Assembly: GCA_964619055.1 (NCBI GenBank)
Contig: CAZUDB010000033.1
Location: forward strand, 1-38,570
DNA length: 38,570 nucleotides
Source of the DNA: CAYVUM01 sp964619055
Lineage (GTDB): Bacteria > Pseudomonadota > Alphaproteobacteria > Rhodospirillales > Defluviicoccaceae
Direction of reading: 5' to 3'
The position numbers were made by a program, and so were the translations under genes. This document shows positions 1-8,363 of the stretch, piece by piece; position 1 is the stretch's first letter, and each line of letters starts with the position of its first letter. Below the pieces are notes generated by a model. It saw only the letters and a program-made list of their open reading frames with translations. It ran no database searches and was not told the DNA's origin.

Positions 1-128
1 GCAACAAATGCCGACGAGCGATCGTTGTCAAGGCAGGCTTTGGCAACCAAACTTGACCCGGTGGCGCGTCGGACTGAGACGGAGACTGGGCGGCCTGGCC
101 TGACCGGCGTGGATTGCTCGCCTGACGA

Positions 129-974
129 TTAATGAGCCAGCAATAACGGGAGGCGCGAGTGATCAAGCAGGTGCTGGGTAACGCCACCAAAGATGATCTG
201 ACGGATGCGGTGGCGTGTAAAGGCGCCCTTCACGATGAGATCTGCATTGACGGTTCCGGCCTCATCGAGGATCGCCTCTCCCGACGGCCGGCCGTCTGCC
301 GAAATGGTGTGGGCTTGGGCGCGGACGCCATTTTGAATGAGGTGTTTCGCCATGCGGACGCCATCCGGTCCGAAAACGCCGGCCTCATCGACCGTAACCA
401 AGTGAACGACCTCGGCCGCTTGTAACAGCGGGCGGGCAAGGCCCAGGGCCCGTGCACCTTCGGTGCTGCCGTTCCACGGTATGACGACGATCCGGCCGAC
501 GGTCTCGGGGGCCTTAACGGGCGCCACCAGGACGGGCCGACCAGTCTCGAACAACGCTGCTTCGCAGGTCTCACGCCAGGCCGCCGTCGGCGTCGTGGTG
601 GTGCGTCCGAGTACGATGAGATCGAACAGGCGGCCATAGGACCCAACGGTCTCGCTCTCGTGGCCATCGGCTTCATGCCATCCGACGCTGGCAGTCCCTG
701 CCACAGTCTCGACGGAGCGTACGGGCAAGCCATGTTCTGCCGCGATCATTAAAAAATGCTCCTGCGCTTCATTGGCGATTTGTCGCCACATCTCGACGGC
801 ATGGGCGAGTACATTCCCGGGCATCAACCGGTCCCGACCGAGAGCCGCTAGGGGCGAGGGGACGGCCATCAAACCTTCTAGGTAGCTGTCAAAGCGCTTG
901 GCGATCAGCAGGGCGGAGGCGAGCGCTGAGCGGCCAGCTTCCTCGTCGTGGTAGGGGAGAAGAATTGTTTTCAT
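129..974 (-). CDS. Tandem universal stress protein (UspA family)
   Basis: A cytoplasmic protein of 281 residues, the length expected for two fused Usp domains. Start: an upstream in-frame ATG exists at 1034, but the ATG at 974 is preceded by a clear GGAGGT ribosome site and gives the typical Usp opening MKTILLPYHD. The second half begins near GRIVVIPWNGS and ends with an ATP-binding type signature (FGGVTQHLL) followed by LPLLLAH, as in nucleotide-binding Usp domains. The first half has the beta-strand DLIVLGR but no clear glycine loop, so it may not bind nucleotide. Family members respond to starvation, oxygen limitation or other stress; the exact trigger here is unknown. It is a single gene transcribed away from the META protein gene; the 282 bases upstream are AT-richer close to the start, suggesting a promoter there, but no clean hexamers were found. 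Confidence 0.85.
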   Translation of the reverse strand: MKTILLPYHDEEAGRSALASALLIAKRFDSYLEGLMAVPSPLAALGRDRLMPGNVLAHAVEMWRQIANEAQEHFLMIAAEHGLPVRSVETVAGTASVGWHEADGHESETVGSYGRLFDLIVLGRTTTTPTAAWRETCEAALFETGRPVLVAPVKAPETVGRIVVIPWNGSTEGARALGLARPLLQAAEVVHLVTVDEAGVFGPDGVRMAKHLIQNGVRAQAHTISADGRPSGEAILDEAGTVNADLIVKGAFTRHRIRQIIFGGVTQHLLDHSRLPLLLAH

Positions 975-1256
975 CACCACACCTCCCAACGCTGACGGCA
1001 GACCGAAACGGGCCAGCCCGCCGATCCGTACCAAACCAATAAATACCTATTTAGCTTACCATATTTCGATTGAAGGTTACATATCGAGCAAGCGCAGGGC
1101 TGATGCGCACTCTGCGAGCATGCCATCCGATCGTGTCAATTTCCTACAACGACGCCGTTTGCGGTCGCCCGAGCTTGGGGTAGTGTCCGTTTCTAGGTCG
1201 GGAACGCGCGTGAACGGCGGGATAAATGGCGCGATCGTGTTTGGGAGGAGTTCAAC

Positions 1257-1760
1257 ATGCAGCGACGCCGTCGCACTTCGCGGGGGCTTGCCATCGCATC
1301 GCTCGTTGTTGCGATCGGATCAGGAGCGATTGCGGCGGCGGCCGAAGTCGAGCCAACTCTGGAACACTTGATTGGCACGTCGTGGCTGGCGGTCGACATT
1401 GACGGTACCGCCGTTGCCGACTCCGTGCGCTCGACAGTGACCTTTGCGGCCGCAGATAAGCTTGTAGGTCACGCGGGCTGTAACCGATTTTTCGGAGCAT
1501 GGTCGATCGAGGACGGACACCTGCGCATGGGACCCTTTGGGGCCACGAGAATGGCATGCCCACCCGAAATGCTCGATCAGGAAACTCGCTTTCTGGCGGC
1601 CCTTGGCGCTGTCACGAAGAGCGAACAACGGGAGGGCGAGTTGCTCCTGGTGGAGGGGGATACGGTCCGGGTGCGGTTGGTTCGAGTGGAGCAGGAAGAG
1701 ACGGACGACGCAGTCGGCACGCCGACCCGCGAACCGCTGGAGCCCAAAACCCGTCGGTAG
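1257..1760 (+). CDS. Exported META/HslJ-domain protein
   Basis: A 167-residue protein. Residues 1-29 look like a signal peptide: an Arg-rich start (MQRRRRTSRG), a hydrophobic stretch and an AAAA/E cleavage region; there is no lipobox cysteine. The rest is one META domain, the family of HslJ: GTSWLAVDIDG at the start, the conserved VGHAGCNRFFG segment, and FGATRMACPPEM. The two cysteines in GCN and MAC are typical of the family. HslJ-type proteins are envelope proteins linked to heat-shock or novobiocin resistance, but their molecular job is not firmly known. The start is supported by GGGAGGAG seven bases upstream. The last 20 residues are charged and probably disordered. The stop codon directly abuts the stop codon of the convergent mltG gene. 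Confidence 0.8.
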   Translation: MQRRRRTSRGLAIASLVVAIGSGAIAAAAEVEPTLEHLIGTSWLAVDIDGTAVADSVRSTVTFAAADKLVGHAGCNRFFGAWSIEDGHLRMGPFGATRMACPPEMLDQETRFLAALGAVTKSEQREGELLLVEGDTVRVRLVRVEQEETDDAVGTPTREPLEPKTRR

Positions 1761-2753
1761 TTAGTCTGGTCCCGATTGTTCCTTCAAGAGCGTTCGCCAG
1801 CGTTGCACATTGCGATTATGCTCCTCTAGCGTTCGCGCGAAAGCGTGCCCGCCCTCGCCATCGGCAACAAAGTATAGCTCATCGGTCGCGGCCGGCTGAA
1901 CGACGGCAAACAAAGCCGCTCGTCCCGGATTGGCGATAGGGCCTGGCGGAAGGGCCGCAACCTTATAGGTGTTGTACGGCGAGGGTGTTTCCAGATCGGC
2001 ACGGCTAAGTGGGCGATCCAGCCTGCCGTCACCGCCGGCGACGGCATATACGACCGTGGGGTCGGCTTGCAGCGGCATGCCTTTGCGTAATCGGTTGAGG
2101 AAGACAGCGGCCACTCGCGGCCGTTCCTCGGCGAGACCCGTTTCTTTTTCCACGATCGAGGCCAGGATCAAGACGTCCTCCTGCGAGTTCAGCGGGAGGT
2201 TGGGCGCGCGCTGTTGCCATGCTTCCGCTAGGGCTTCATTCATGGCCTTGCGCATCCGATCCAGAAGGGCAGGGCGCTCATCGCCTAAGCTGACATGATA
2301 GGTTTCCGGCAGGAGCACCCCTTCCGGCGGAACATCGTCGATGGTGCCTTTGAGGCCGTCCTCGGCGCGAAGCAGTTCCACGACCTGCTTGGAGGTCAAC
2401 CCCTCCGGCACCGTGATCCGCCGGGCGACCGTATGTCCGACGCGCAGCTGACGGGTGACATCATACATGCTGATCTGGGGGGCAAACGCATACTCGCCGG
2501 CTTTGAGCGGCTGCGGCGGTCGGTCGAGCAAGAGTCCAACCCGATAGAGCAGGGCGTTGTTGATTACGCCCGCTACCTCAAGCTGTTCGGCGATCCCGCC
2601 AATGGATGTGCCACGGGATATGACCAGCGTGGTCTCGCTATGGAGCGGGCCCGCAGCGTGGTAGGACTGATCAATCCACCAGCCGACACCAACCACGCCC
2701 GCGATTGCCGCCAGGATCAGGGTAACGACGATGGAAAGGGAGCGGCGGGCCAC
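1761..2753 (-). CDS. mltG: Endolytic murein transglycosylase MltG (YceG)
   Basis: A 330-residue inner-membrane protein of normal family length. Residues 7-27 form one N-terminal membrane anchor (LSIVVTLILAAIAGVVGVGWW). A LysM-like segment follows (VISRGTSIGGIAEQL, LKAGEYAF), then the YceG catalytic domain with PEGLTSKQVVELL, LLPETYHV, and ILASIVEKETG, which carries the catalytic glutamate, then LQADPTVVYA and SPYNTY. The enzyme cuts nascent peptidoglycan strands within the chain and is thought to set glycan length or end synthesis. It is the last gene of the fab operon, 16 bases after fabF; fabF-mltG is a common alphaproteobacterial pairing. Its stop touches the convergent META gene stop. Confidence 0.95.
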   Translation of the reverse strand: MARRSLSIVVTLILAAIAGVVGVGWWIDQSYHAAGPLHSETTLVISRGTSIGGIAEQLEVAGVINNALLYRVGLLLDRPPQPLKAGEYAFAPQISMYDVTRQLRVGHTVARRITVPEGLTSKQVVELLRAEDGLKGTIDDVPPEGVLLPETYHVSLGDERPALLDRMRKAMNEALAEAWQQRAPNLPLNSQEDVLILASIVEKETGLAEERPRVAAVFLNRLRKGMPLQADPTVVYAVAGGDGRLDRPLSRADLETPSPYNTYKVAALPPGPIANPGRAALFAVVQPAATDELYFVADGEGGHAFARTLEEHNRNVQRWRTLLKEQSGPD

Positions 2754-2769
2754 TCCGCGAGACCGAGGC

Positions 2770-4032
2770 TCAGCTCACCGTCCGGAAAACCAATGAAGCA
2801 TTGGTGCCGCCGAAACCGAAGGAATTCGACATGGCGGCCCGAACCGGCCGTTCTTTGGCATGGTAGGGAACCAAATCAAGGTCGCAGCCCTCGGACGGAT
2901 TGTCCAAGTTTAAAGTCGGGGGTACGATACCGGTTTCGATGGCCTTGATGGTGTAGATAGCCTCAACCGCCCCAGCCGCACCCAGCAAGTGGCCGACGGA
3001 CGACTTGGTGGACGAGACAGAGATACTACGCGCGTGATTGCCGAACAGTCGCTTCATGGCGCCCAACTCGATCTCATCGCCAAGCGGGGTGGAGGTGCCG
3101 TGGGCGTTAACATAATCGATTTCATCGGCATTCATTCGGCCGTTGCGAAGGGCGGACTTCATGCAGTTGAGCGCACCTTCTCCCGTCTCCGAGGGAGCAG
3201 TGATGTGAAAGGCGTCGCCTGAGAGGCCATAACCAACAACCTCCGCATAGATGGGAGCGCCACGGCTTTTGGCGTGCTCGTACTCCTCAAGAATCACCAC
3301 TCCCGCGCCTTCGCTCATGACAAAGCCATCGCGCTCGACGTCCCAAGGCCGGGACGCCTGTTCCGGAGTATCATTGAAGTTTGTCGACAGGGCTCGGGCG
3401 GCCGAGAAGCCGGCGATGGCCAGACGGCACACGGACGCTTCAGCACCGCCTGCCACCATGATGTCGGCGTCATCCCACATGATAAGGCGTGCCGCATCAC
3501 CTATGGCATGGGCGCCAGTGGCACAGGCCGTTACGACTGAGTGGTTCGGGCCCTTCAATCCGTGGCGGATGGAAACGTGCCCGCTTGCCAGATTGATCAG
3601 AGCAGATGGGATGAAAAACGGGCTGATCCGCCGGATGTTCCCCTGTTCGGCCAGAAGGGCGTTCTTGGCGATCTCTTGAAGGCCACCGATCCCGGAACCG
3701 ATCATTACGCCGGCGCGCTGCCGATCTTCCTCCGTCTCGGGCTTCCAGCCGCTGTTGGCAATAGCCTGATCGGCGGCGGCGACAGCATAGACGATGAACT
3801 TGTCCATGCGCCTTTGTTCTTTGGCGGGCACCCAGTCATCCCCGTTGAACCCGCCTTCGGCGGTCTCCCCAGGTGGAACTTCACCCGCGATCTTGGCCGG
3901 CAGGTCCGCGACATCAAAGCTCTGGATGGCGCTGATTCCAGACTGGCCGGCAATCAAGCGGTCCCAGTTGATGGTGACACCGCACCCTAGCGGTGTAACG
4001 AGGCCAAGCCCAGTGACGACGACACGTCTCAT
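2770..4032 (-). CDS. fabF: 3-oxoacyl-ACP synthase II (KAS II)
   Basis: Condenses malonyl-ACP with acyl-ACP in fatty-acid elongation. At 420 residues it is full length. It opens with MRRVVVTGLGLVTPLG and carries the full thiolase-fold active site: nucleophile Cys in TACATGAHAIG (near residue 170), first His in NAHGTSTPLGD and second His in SSVGHLLGAAGAVE, plus the C-terminal FGFGGTNASLVF loop. The Cys-His-His set marks a KAS I/II enzyme and not FabH. It lies 83 bases after acpP and 16 before mltG on the same strand. The first ATG fits the family start. Confidence 0.97.
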   Translation of the reverse strand: MRRVVVTGLGLVTPLGCGVTINWDRLIAGQSGISAIQSFDVADLPAKIAGEVPPGETAEGGFNGDDWVPAKEQRRMDKFIVYAVAAADQAIANSGWKPETEEDRQRAGVMIGSGIGGLQEIAKNALLAEQGNIRRISPFFIPSALINLASGHVSIRHGLKGPNHSVVTACATGAHAIGDAARLIMWDDADIMVAGGAEASVCRLAIAGFSAARALSTNFNDTPEQASRPWDVERDGFVMSEGAGVVILEEYEHAKSRGAPIYAEVVGYGLSGDAFHITAPSETGEGALNCMKSALRNGRMNADEIDYVNAHGTSTPLGDEIELGAMKRLFGNHARSISVSSTKSSVGHLLGAAGAVEAIYTIKAIETGIVPPTLNLDNPSEGCDLDLVPYHAKERPVRAAMSNSFGFGGTNASLVFRTVS

Positions 4033-4115
4033 TGTCTTACAGGGACCCTTGTGGTGGATGCAGGTTTTTGAAGAAGACGCCTAACGGTAGCGTTCAAGAT
4101 CGGTTGTAATCAAAG

Positions 4116-4352
4116 TTACTGAGTTGCGTTCTTTATATAGTCAACGGCGTCTTTTACCGATGTAATTTTCTCCGCAGCCTCGTCGGGAATCTCGATACCA
4201 AATTCCTCTTCAAAAGCCATCACGAGTTCAACGGTGTCCAAACTATCGGCGCCGAGATCATCGATAAAACTGGCGTTTTCGACAACCTTCGTATCTTCAA
4301 CACCCAAGTGTTCGATAATAATCTTTTTGACCCGTTCGGCGACATCAGTCAT
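4116..4352 (-). CDS. acpP: Acyl carrier protein
   Basis: A 78-residue acidic carrier that shuttles acyl chains between fatty-acid synthesis enzymes. The start at 4352 (MTDVAERVKKIIIEHLG) is chosen over an ATG five codons upstream because GAGGA lies at a proper distance and because the family starts this way. The phosphopantetheine attachment site is Ser37 in GADSLDTVELVMAFEEEF. The gene is visibly AT-richer than its neighbours, as acpP often is, which probably reflects strong expression. It sits between fabG and fabF, with 159 bases separating it from fabG, enough for its own promoter, though no convincing hexamers were found there. Confidence 0.97.
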   Translation of the reverse strand: MTDVAERVKKIIIEHLGVEDTKVVENASFIDDLGADSLDTVELVMAFEEEFGIEIPDEAAEKITSVKDAVDYIKNATQ

Positions 4353-4511
4353 CGTTTCTGTCCTCATTTGCTAAAGTCTTTGCCGTCCAGCACGTGGTGT
4401 GCAACTCATGACTACACGCTGGAATAGCTTTGCAGGAGTACCAATCTACTTAAGGCCTTCGACCTGACCGGGCGCAACCACGCGTGTGGCTCCTGGTCGC
4501 CGTCATAACGG

Positions 4512-5252
4512 TCATGACGCCATGGCCATTCCGCCATTCACGTGCAGCGTCTGACCGGTGATGTAGGCAGCTTCCTCGCTTGCCAGATATACAGCTGACG
4601 CTGCCACGTCCTCCGGCATGCCCAAGCGCCCCATGGGGATTGCCGACATGATCGTCGCCTTGCGGTCGGCGGGTAGGACAGCTGTCATATCCGTTTCGAT
4701 AAAGCCGGGCGCAATGCAGTTGGCGGTGATTCCCCGGCTCGCCACTTCGTGAGCCATGGCCTTGATCATACCGATCAGTCCTGCCTTAGACGCCGCATAG
4801 TTGGCCTGCCCTGGGTTGCCGGTGACGGCGACGACCGACGTGATCGCAATAATACGCCCCCATCGGCGGCGCATCATGCCCCGAAGAACAGCCCGAGCCA
4901 ACCGAAACCCGGCGGCCAGATTGACATCCATCACGGCCAGCCAGTCTGCATCCGTTAAACGTACGGTCAGATTGTCTCGTGTGATGCCCGCGTTGTGCAC
5001 CAGGATATCAATGGGACCGGCAGCGGTTTCGGCGGCTTTCGCCAGGGCGTCGGCTCCGTCTGCGGACGATAGATCGGCCACAACAACATGGGCACGCTCA
5101 CCAAGTTCGGATGCCAGCGCCGCCAAAGCGGCTTCGCGCGTACCGGACAAGACAACGGTTGCCCCGGCAGCGACGTAGGATCGCGCAATTGCGGTACCAA
5201 TCCCGCCCGATGCGCCGGTCACCAGCGCGATCCGCCCATTCAGGTCGAACAT
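4512..5252 (-). CDS. fabG: 3-oxoacyl-ACP reductase
   Basis: NADPH-dependent reduction of 3-oxoacyl-ACP, the first reductive step of elongation. It is a classical short-chain dehydrogenase: cofactor motif TGASGGIG, the NAG motif in LVHNAGITRDN, catalytic Ser in ITSVVAVTGN and Tyr-x3-Lys in NYAASKAG, and the IAPGFIETDM segment; it ends with ITGQTLHVNGGMAM. The start at 5252 (MFDLNGRIALVTG, 246 residues) has AGGA seven bases upstream. An ATG seven codons earlier, at 5273, has no good ribosome site and would give 253 residues. It lies 63 bases after fabD. Confidence 0.95.
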   Translation of the reverse strand: MFDLNGRIALVTGASGGIGTAIARSYVAAGATVVLSGTREAALAALASELGERAHVVVADLSSADGADALAKAAETAAGPIDILVHNAGITRDNLTVRLTDADWLAVMDVNLAAGFRLARAVLRGMMRRRWGRIIAITSVVAVTGNPGQANYAASKAGLIGMIKAMAHEVASRGITANCIAPGFIETDMTAVLPADRKATIMSAIPMGRLGMPEDVAASAVYLASEEAAYITGQTLHVNGGMAMAS

Positions 5253-5315
5253 CTCAGTGTCCTGGTTTTCCATTTAGCCTGGGGCAAGGAATTGGCGGCG
5301 GCGATATTGGTAATC

Positions 5316-6254
5316 TCAAGCGGTGGCCAGATAGGCATCTACGTCGGCCGGGGTGCCGACGGGTATCGCTTGCAGGTTCTTGTCGACCCGCCGAGCAAGG
5401 CCACTCAGAACCCGTCCGGAGCCAACCTCCACGAACGTGTGGACGCCTTGCTCCACCATACGCAGCATAGTTTCGCGCCAGCGCACCATGGAAGTGATTT
5501 GCTCGATCAGCAGCCGACAGATCTCGTCGGCGCGCTCGACCGTCGAGGCCGTTACGTTTGAAATTACTGGGACAAGAGGATCGCGGACGGAGATCTCACT
5601 CAACGCGCGTTCGACGGCGACGGCAGCGGGCGCCATCAATTGACAATGGAACGGCGCGCTGACGGGCAGCAAGATGCTACGCTTCGCCCCGCGTGCAGCC
5701 GCCAACCCAAGTGCACGGCGAATCGCGTCAATGGCCCCGCTAAGAACGACCTGACGTGGCGCATTGTCGTTGGCTGCGGAGCATACGTCACCTTGTGCCG
5801 CTTCAGCGGCAATGGTCTCGGCCTCGGGCAGATCGAGCGGAAGGGCCGCCATGCCGCCGATGCCAACCGGAACCGCTTCCTGCATGGCTTGGCCGCGGAC
5901 TCGAAGCAGTCGCGCCGCGTCGCCGACGGAAATACTCCCTGCAGCAGCCAGGGCGGAGTACTCACCTAAGGAATGGCCGGCAAGGAAGGGAGCCGTCTTT
6001 GCGATATCGACGCCCGATTCCTGCTCTAAGACCCGGAATGCGGCCAAGCTGACGGACATCAACGCCGGTTGCGCGTTGGCCGTGAGCATAAGGGTTTCTT
6101 CCGGGCCCTCGAACATCAACCGCGCCAAATCCTCGCCAAGAGCATCGTTGACCTCCTCAAACACGTGTCTGGCCGCAGGATAGGTTGCGGCGAGGTCACG
6201 GCCCATACCGACCGCTTGGGACCCTTGGCCCGGAAAGACGAAGACGCGACTCAT
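5316..6254 (-). CDS. fabD: Malonyl-CoA:ACP transacylase
   Basis: Moves malonyl groups from CoA to ACP, supplying the elongation substrate. The 312-residue form starts at 6254 (MSRVFVFPGQGSQAVGMG) with GGGGGAA upstream; an ATG 14 codons earlier adds residues unlike the family. The serine nucleophile is Ser95 in GHSLGEYSAL, the catalytic His is in SAPFHCQLM, and the NVTA segment is present. It is the first gene of the minus-strand fab operon, so transcription must begin in the 407-base divergent region shared with rpsF. Confidence 0.96.
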   Translation of the reverse strand: MSRVFVFPGQGSQAVGMGRDLAATYPAARHVFEEVNDALGEDLARLMFEGPEETLMLTANAQPALMSVSLAAFRVLEQESGVDIAKTAPFLAGHSLGEYSALAAAGSISVGDAARLLRVRGQAMQEAVPVGIGGMAALPLDLPEAETIAAEAAQGDVCSAANDNAPRQVVLSGAIDAIRRALGLAAARGAKRSILLPVSAPFHCQLMAPAAVAVERALSEISVRDPLVPVISNVTASTVERADEICRLLIEQITSMVRWRETMLRMVEQGVHTFVEVGSGRVLSGLARRVDKNLQAIPVGTPADVDAYLATA

Positions 6255-6291
6255 GCGCTGTTCCCCCGAATGGTGAAAAACGTTGTGCGAT

Positions 6292-6319
6292 GACATAACG
6301 GCCGTCGCAATGCTGTCAA
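6292..6319 (-). promoter_or_regulatory. Candidate sigma-70 promoter for the fab operon
   Basis: Read on the minus strand, a perfect TTGACA (6319-6314) is followed after 16 bases by TATGTC (6297-6292). The -35 element is ideal but the -10 matches only its first three positions. It lies about 40 bases upstream of the fabD start, which fits a short leader. Confidence 0.4.
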
Positions 6320-6345
6320 GCGGCTGTCATCCAAGTGACTCGATG

Positions 6346-6368
6346 TTGCAGCGCTTGCTAATCTGCAA
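6346..6368. promoter_or_regulatory. Inverted repeat TTGCAG-N11-CTGCAA, possible operator
   Basis: Perfect 6-base arms TTGCAG (6346-6351) and CTGCAA (6363-6368) surround an 11-base centre. It lies just upstream of the candidate fab promoter, in the position of an operator or activator site. The binding protein is unknown, and arms this short can occur by chance. Confidence 0.3.
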
Positions 6369-6552
6369 TCGGGAGCCCGATCTATTTGGATTGTGGCGGT
6401 TTTTTTGGATCCCGCCCGATTCGCGTTCTGGCCTCTGTTTCAACATGTTACAAACATCGTGATCGTTTGTTCGAGGCTCCGCTGCGTCGGCACGCGTACC
6501 AATCTCTATGTGCACGTGCCCTATACGCACCATCGTGCGTCGAATCTTGCGA

Positions 6553-6580
6553 TTGCGCGTTGGTAACGAATCCGTATACT
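6553..6580 (+). promoter_or_regulatory. Candidate sigma-70 promoter for the rpsF operon
   Basis: TTGCGC (6553-6558), a 16-base spacer and TATACT (6575-6580, five of six matches to the -10 consensus). It lies about 80 bases upstream of the rpsF start, the only plausible strong promoter in the divergent region on this strand. Confidence 0.5.
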
Positions 6581-6661
6581 CCCCGCCTTCATCTCCTTGC
6601 CGGCGGCATGCCGGCTATGCCCGTCAACGTCGGGCTGAGACAATCCAAAAGGGGTCTAAAA

Positions 6662-7132
6662 ATGGCACTTTATGAGAGCGTGCTGATCGCGCGCCAGGAT
6701 ATCTCGACCCAACAGGTCGAAACGCTTGCCGGTAACTTCGCAAAGGTTATCGAGGACCACGGCGGGACCGTGGCAAAGCGGGAAATGTGGGGACTTCGAT
6801 CCCTGACCTACCGCGTCAAGAAGAACCGTAAGGGCCATTATGTCCTGTTCAACCTTGATGCTCCGCCGGCTGCGATTCTGGAGTATGAGCGCCAGATGCG
6901 ACTCCATGAGGATATTCTCCGTTACCTGACAGTGCGTGTTGAGGCGCTCGAGCCGGGGCCATCGGCGATCCTGCAGGCCCGTTCCGGGCGAGACGATCGC
7001 GGCGGGCGTCGGGGAGATCGCGGTGACCGAGGCGATCGCGGTGACCGAGGCGATCGCGGGGATCGCCCCCGCGAGAGCCGCAGCCAGGATCAGGACGGCG
7101 AATCGACCATCGTTGTGGAGTCGAGTGAATGA
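6662..7132 (+). CDS. rpsF: 30S ribosomal protein S6
   Basis: Binds the 30S platform together with S18. The 156-residue protein starts at 6662 (MALYESVLIARQDIS) with AAAGGGG upstream; a longer upstream frame has no family similarity. The S6 fold is clear: YESVLIARQD, KREMWGLRSLTYRVKKNRKGHYVLF and LRYLTVRVEAL. Beyond about residue 105 there is a long charged tail that includes six consecutive Arg-Gly-Asp triplets (residues 117-134), then a Gln/Asp/Glu-rich end. Extended S6 tails are frequent in alphaproteobacteria, but the regular RGD run is unusual. It overlaps rpsR by four bases (ATGA). Confidence 0.96.
   Translation: MALYESVLIARQDISTQQVETLAGNFAKVIEDHGGTVAKREMWGLRSLTYRVKKNRKGHYVLFNLDAPPAAILEYERQMRLHEDILRYLTVRVEALEPGPSAILQARSGRDDRGGRRGDRGDRGDRGDRGDRGDRPRESRSQDQDGESTIVVESSE
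7010..7063 (+). repeat. In-frame RGD-coding tandem repeat in rpsF
   Basis: Eighteen codons encode six Arg-Gly-Asp triplets. At the DNA level there are two perfect 18-base copies (7016-7033 and 7034-7051, unit starting gatcgcggtgacc) and a partial third copy. Each unit is six codons, so slippage would add or remove residues without breaking the frame. Confidence 0.85.
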
Positions 7133-7362
7133 GCACCGGACGCAGACCGTTTTTTCGTCGCCGTAAGAGTTGTCCGTTCTCCGGGCCGAACGCGCCGAAA
7201 ATCGATTATAAGGACATCAAGCTGCTGCAGCGGTTCCTGTCGGAGCGCGGCAAGATCGTACCAAGCCGAATCACGGCCGTGTCCGCGAAGAAGCAGCGCG
7301 AGTTGGCGCGTGCGATCAAGCGTGCACGCTACCTGGCGCTGCTACCTTACGTAACCAAATAG
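7129..7362 (+). CDS. rpsR: 30S ribosomal protein S18
   Basis: A 77-residue basic protein that pairs with S6 on the small subunit. Family features are FFRRRKSCPFSG, IDYKDIKLLQRFLSERGKI, PSRITAVSAKKQRELARAIKRARYLALLPY. The start ATG overlaps the rpsF stop, and GGAG lies eight bases upstream within rpsF, so the two proteins are translationally coupled, fitting their 1:1 complex. Confidence 0.97.
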   Translation: MSTGRRPFFRRRKSCPFSGPNAPKIDYKDIKLLQRFLSERGKIVPSRITAVSAKKQRELARAIKRARYLALLPYVTK

Positions 7363-7403
7363 CGCACGGCAGGACCGGCGGTCGCAAAGGCGCGAGGCAA
7401 TCC

Positions 7404-8363
7404 ATGGAGCAAAAAACGGTGCTCGCCGTGGCTGGCGGCGCGGTTAGTGCGCTCGTGTTCTCGATGGCACTAAGTGGCTCCCTGTTCGGCGCGCTGTTGG
7501 GGTATCTTTCGCCTTTGGCCCTTCTGGTCGTTGGGCTTGGGCTAGGTTCTGCGGTCATGCCGTTGGCCGTGATCGCTGGGGCGGGTTTTACGACGGTGCT
7601 GCACAGTGTGACCGCGGCGGCGATCTTTTGTGGATTGCATGCCTTGCCTTCGTGGCTAGTGATCCGACAGGCGCTGTCGCGTCAACTCGTGGTCGGACCC
7701 GACGGACGACCTGCACCGACCGGGCCATGGATGCCGCTGGGATCGATTCTGGCGACTCTCACGGTCTTCGCCCTGGCGGGGATGATCTGTATGGCCCTGC
7801 TGATTCCCCGCGACGGCTCACTGGAAGCCACTGTCAACGGAGCTATCAGCGAGAGCCTCGTAATTGTTTTGCCGACGATGGGTGAGGAGGAGGTTGCGCA
7901 GACGGCCGATCTCATTTCACCTGTGTTCCTTGGAACATGTGCGACGCTTTGGGTCGTCATGATGGCGATAAATGGCAGCCTTGCGCAAACCATTGTCACC
8001 GCCAAGGGGTGGAACAAGCGCCCGGCTCCGCGATTGGTTACTCTGTCTCTGCCGGACTGGTTGTCATGGCTCCTCGTTGGTGCGGCGTTCGTCGGCTTGG
8101 TGGCGAGTGGCGACGTGCAATACGTGGCGCGAAACGTGGTGATAGTTGCTCTCGTGCCGTTTTTTTTTCTGGGCCTTGCGGTCGTTCACCAGTTGGTCCC
8201 CAAAACGGCCGGGCGCGGCGCCCTACTATTCGCTTTTTACGCGATCTTGATGCTGTTTTTTGCGGGAGCGGCAACGATGGTGGCACTCCTTGGACTCGCC
8301 GAACAGTGGGTTGGCGTTCGCCATCGCCTACGCAAAGCGCACGATACAAAAGGACGAGAGTAA
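7404..8363 (+). CDS. DUF2232 family multi-pass membrane protein
   Basis: A 319-residue integral membrane protein with about eight hydrophobic segments (for example SALVFSMALSGSLFGALLGY, LALLVVGLGLGSAVMPL, WLSWLLVGAAFVGLV and LFAFYAILMLFFAGAATMV) separated by short loops. Position between rpsR and rplI and the overall pattern match the DUF2232 (YybS-like) proteins commonly found here in alphaproteobacteria. No enzymatic motif is visible and the function of the family is not established. The stop codon shares one base with the rplI start, so it is tightly coupled to L9 translation. Confidence 0.75.
   Translation: MEQKTVLAVAGGAVSALVFSMALSGSLFGALLGYLSPLALLVVGLGLGSAVMPLAVIAGAGFTTVLHSVTAAAIFCGLHALPSWLVIRQALSRQLVVGPDGRPAPTGPWMPLGSILATLTVFALAGMICMALLIPRDGSLEATVNGAISESLVIVLPTMGEEEVAQTADLISPVFLGTCATLWVVMMAINGSLAQTIVTAKGWNKRPAPRLVTLSLPDWLSWLLVGAAFVGLVASGDVQYVARNVVIVALVPFFFLGLAVVHQLVPKTAGRGALLFAFYAILMLFFAGAATMVALLGLAEQWVGVRHRLRKAHDTKGRE

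Larger units (their letters stand above)
6255..6661. other. Divergent control region between fabD and rpsF
   Basis: A 407-base gene-free stretch. It holds a candidate minus-strand promoter for the fab operon (6292-6319), a 23-base inverted repeat (6346-6368) and a candidate plus-strand promoter for the rpsF operon (6553-6580), each listed separately. Short reading frames in it have no recognisable product and no supporting ribosome sites. Confidence 0.6.

Noticed and set aside
6327..6533. 68-codon minus-strand frame in the fab/rpsF control region
   Set aside because: Composition is unlike a conserved protein, it has no ribosome site, and it overlaps the candidate inverted repeat.
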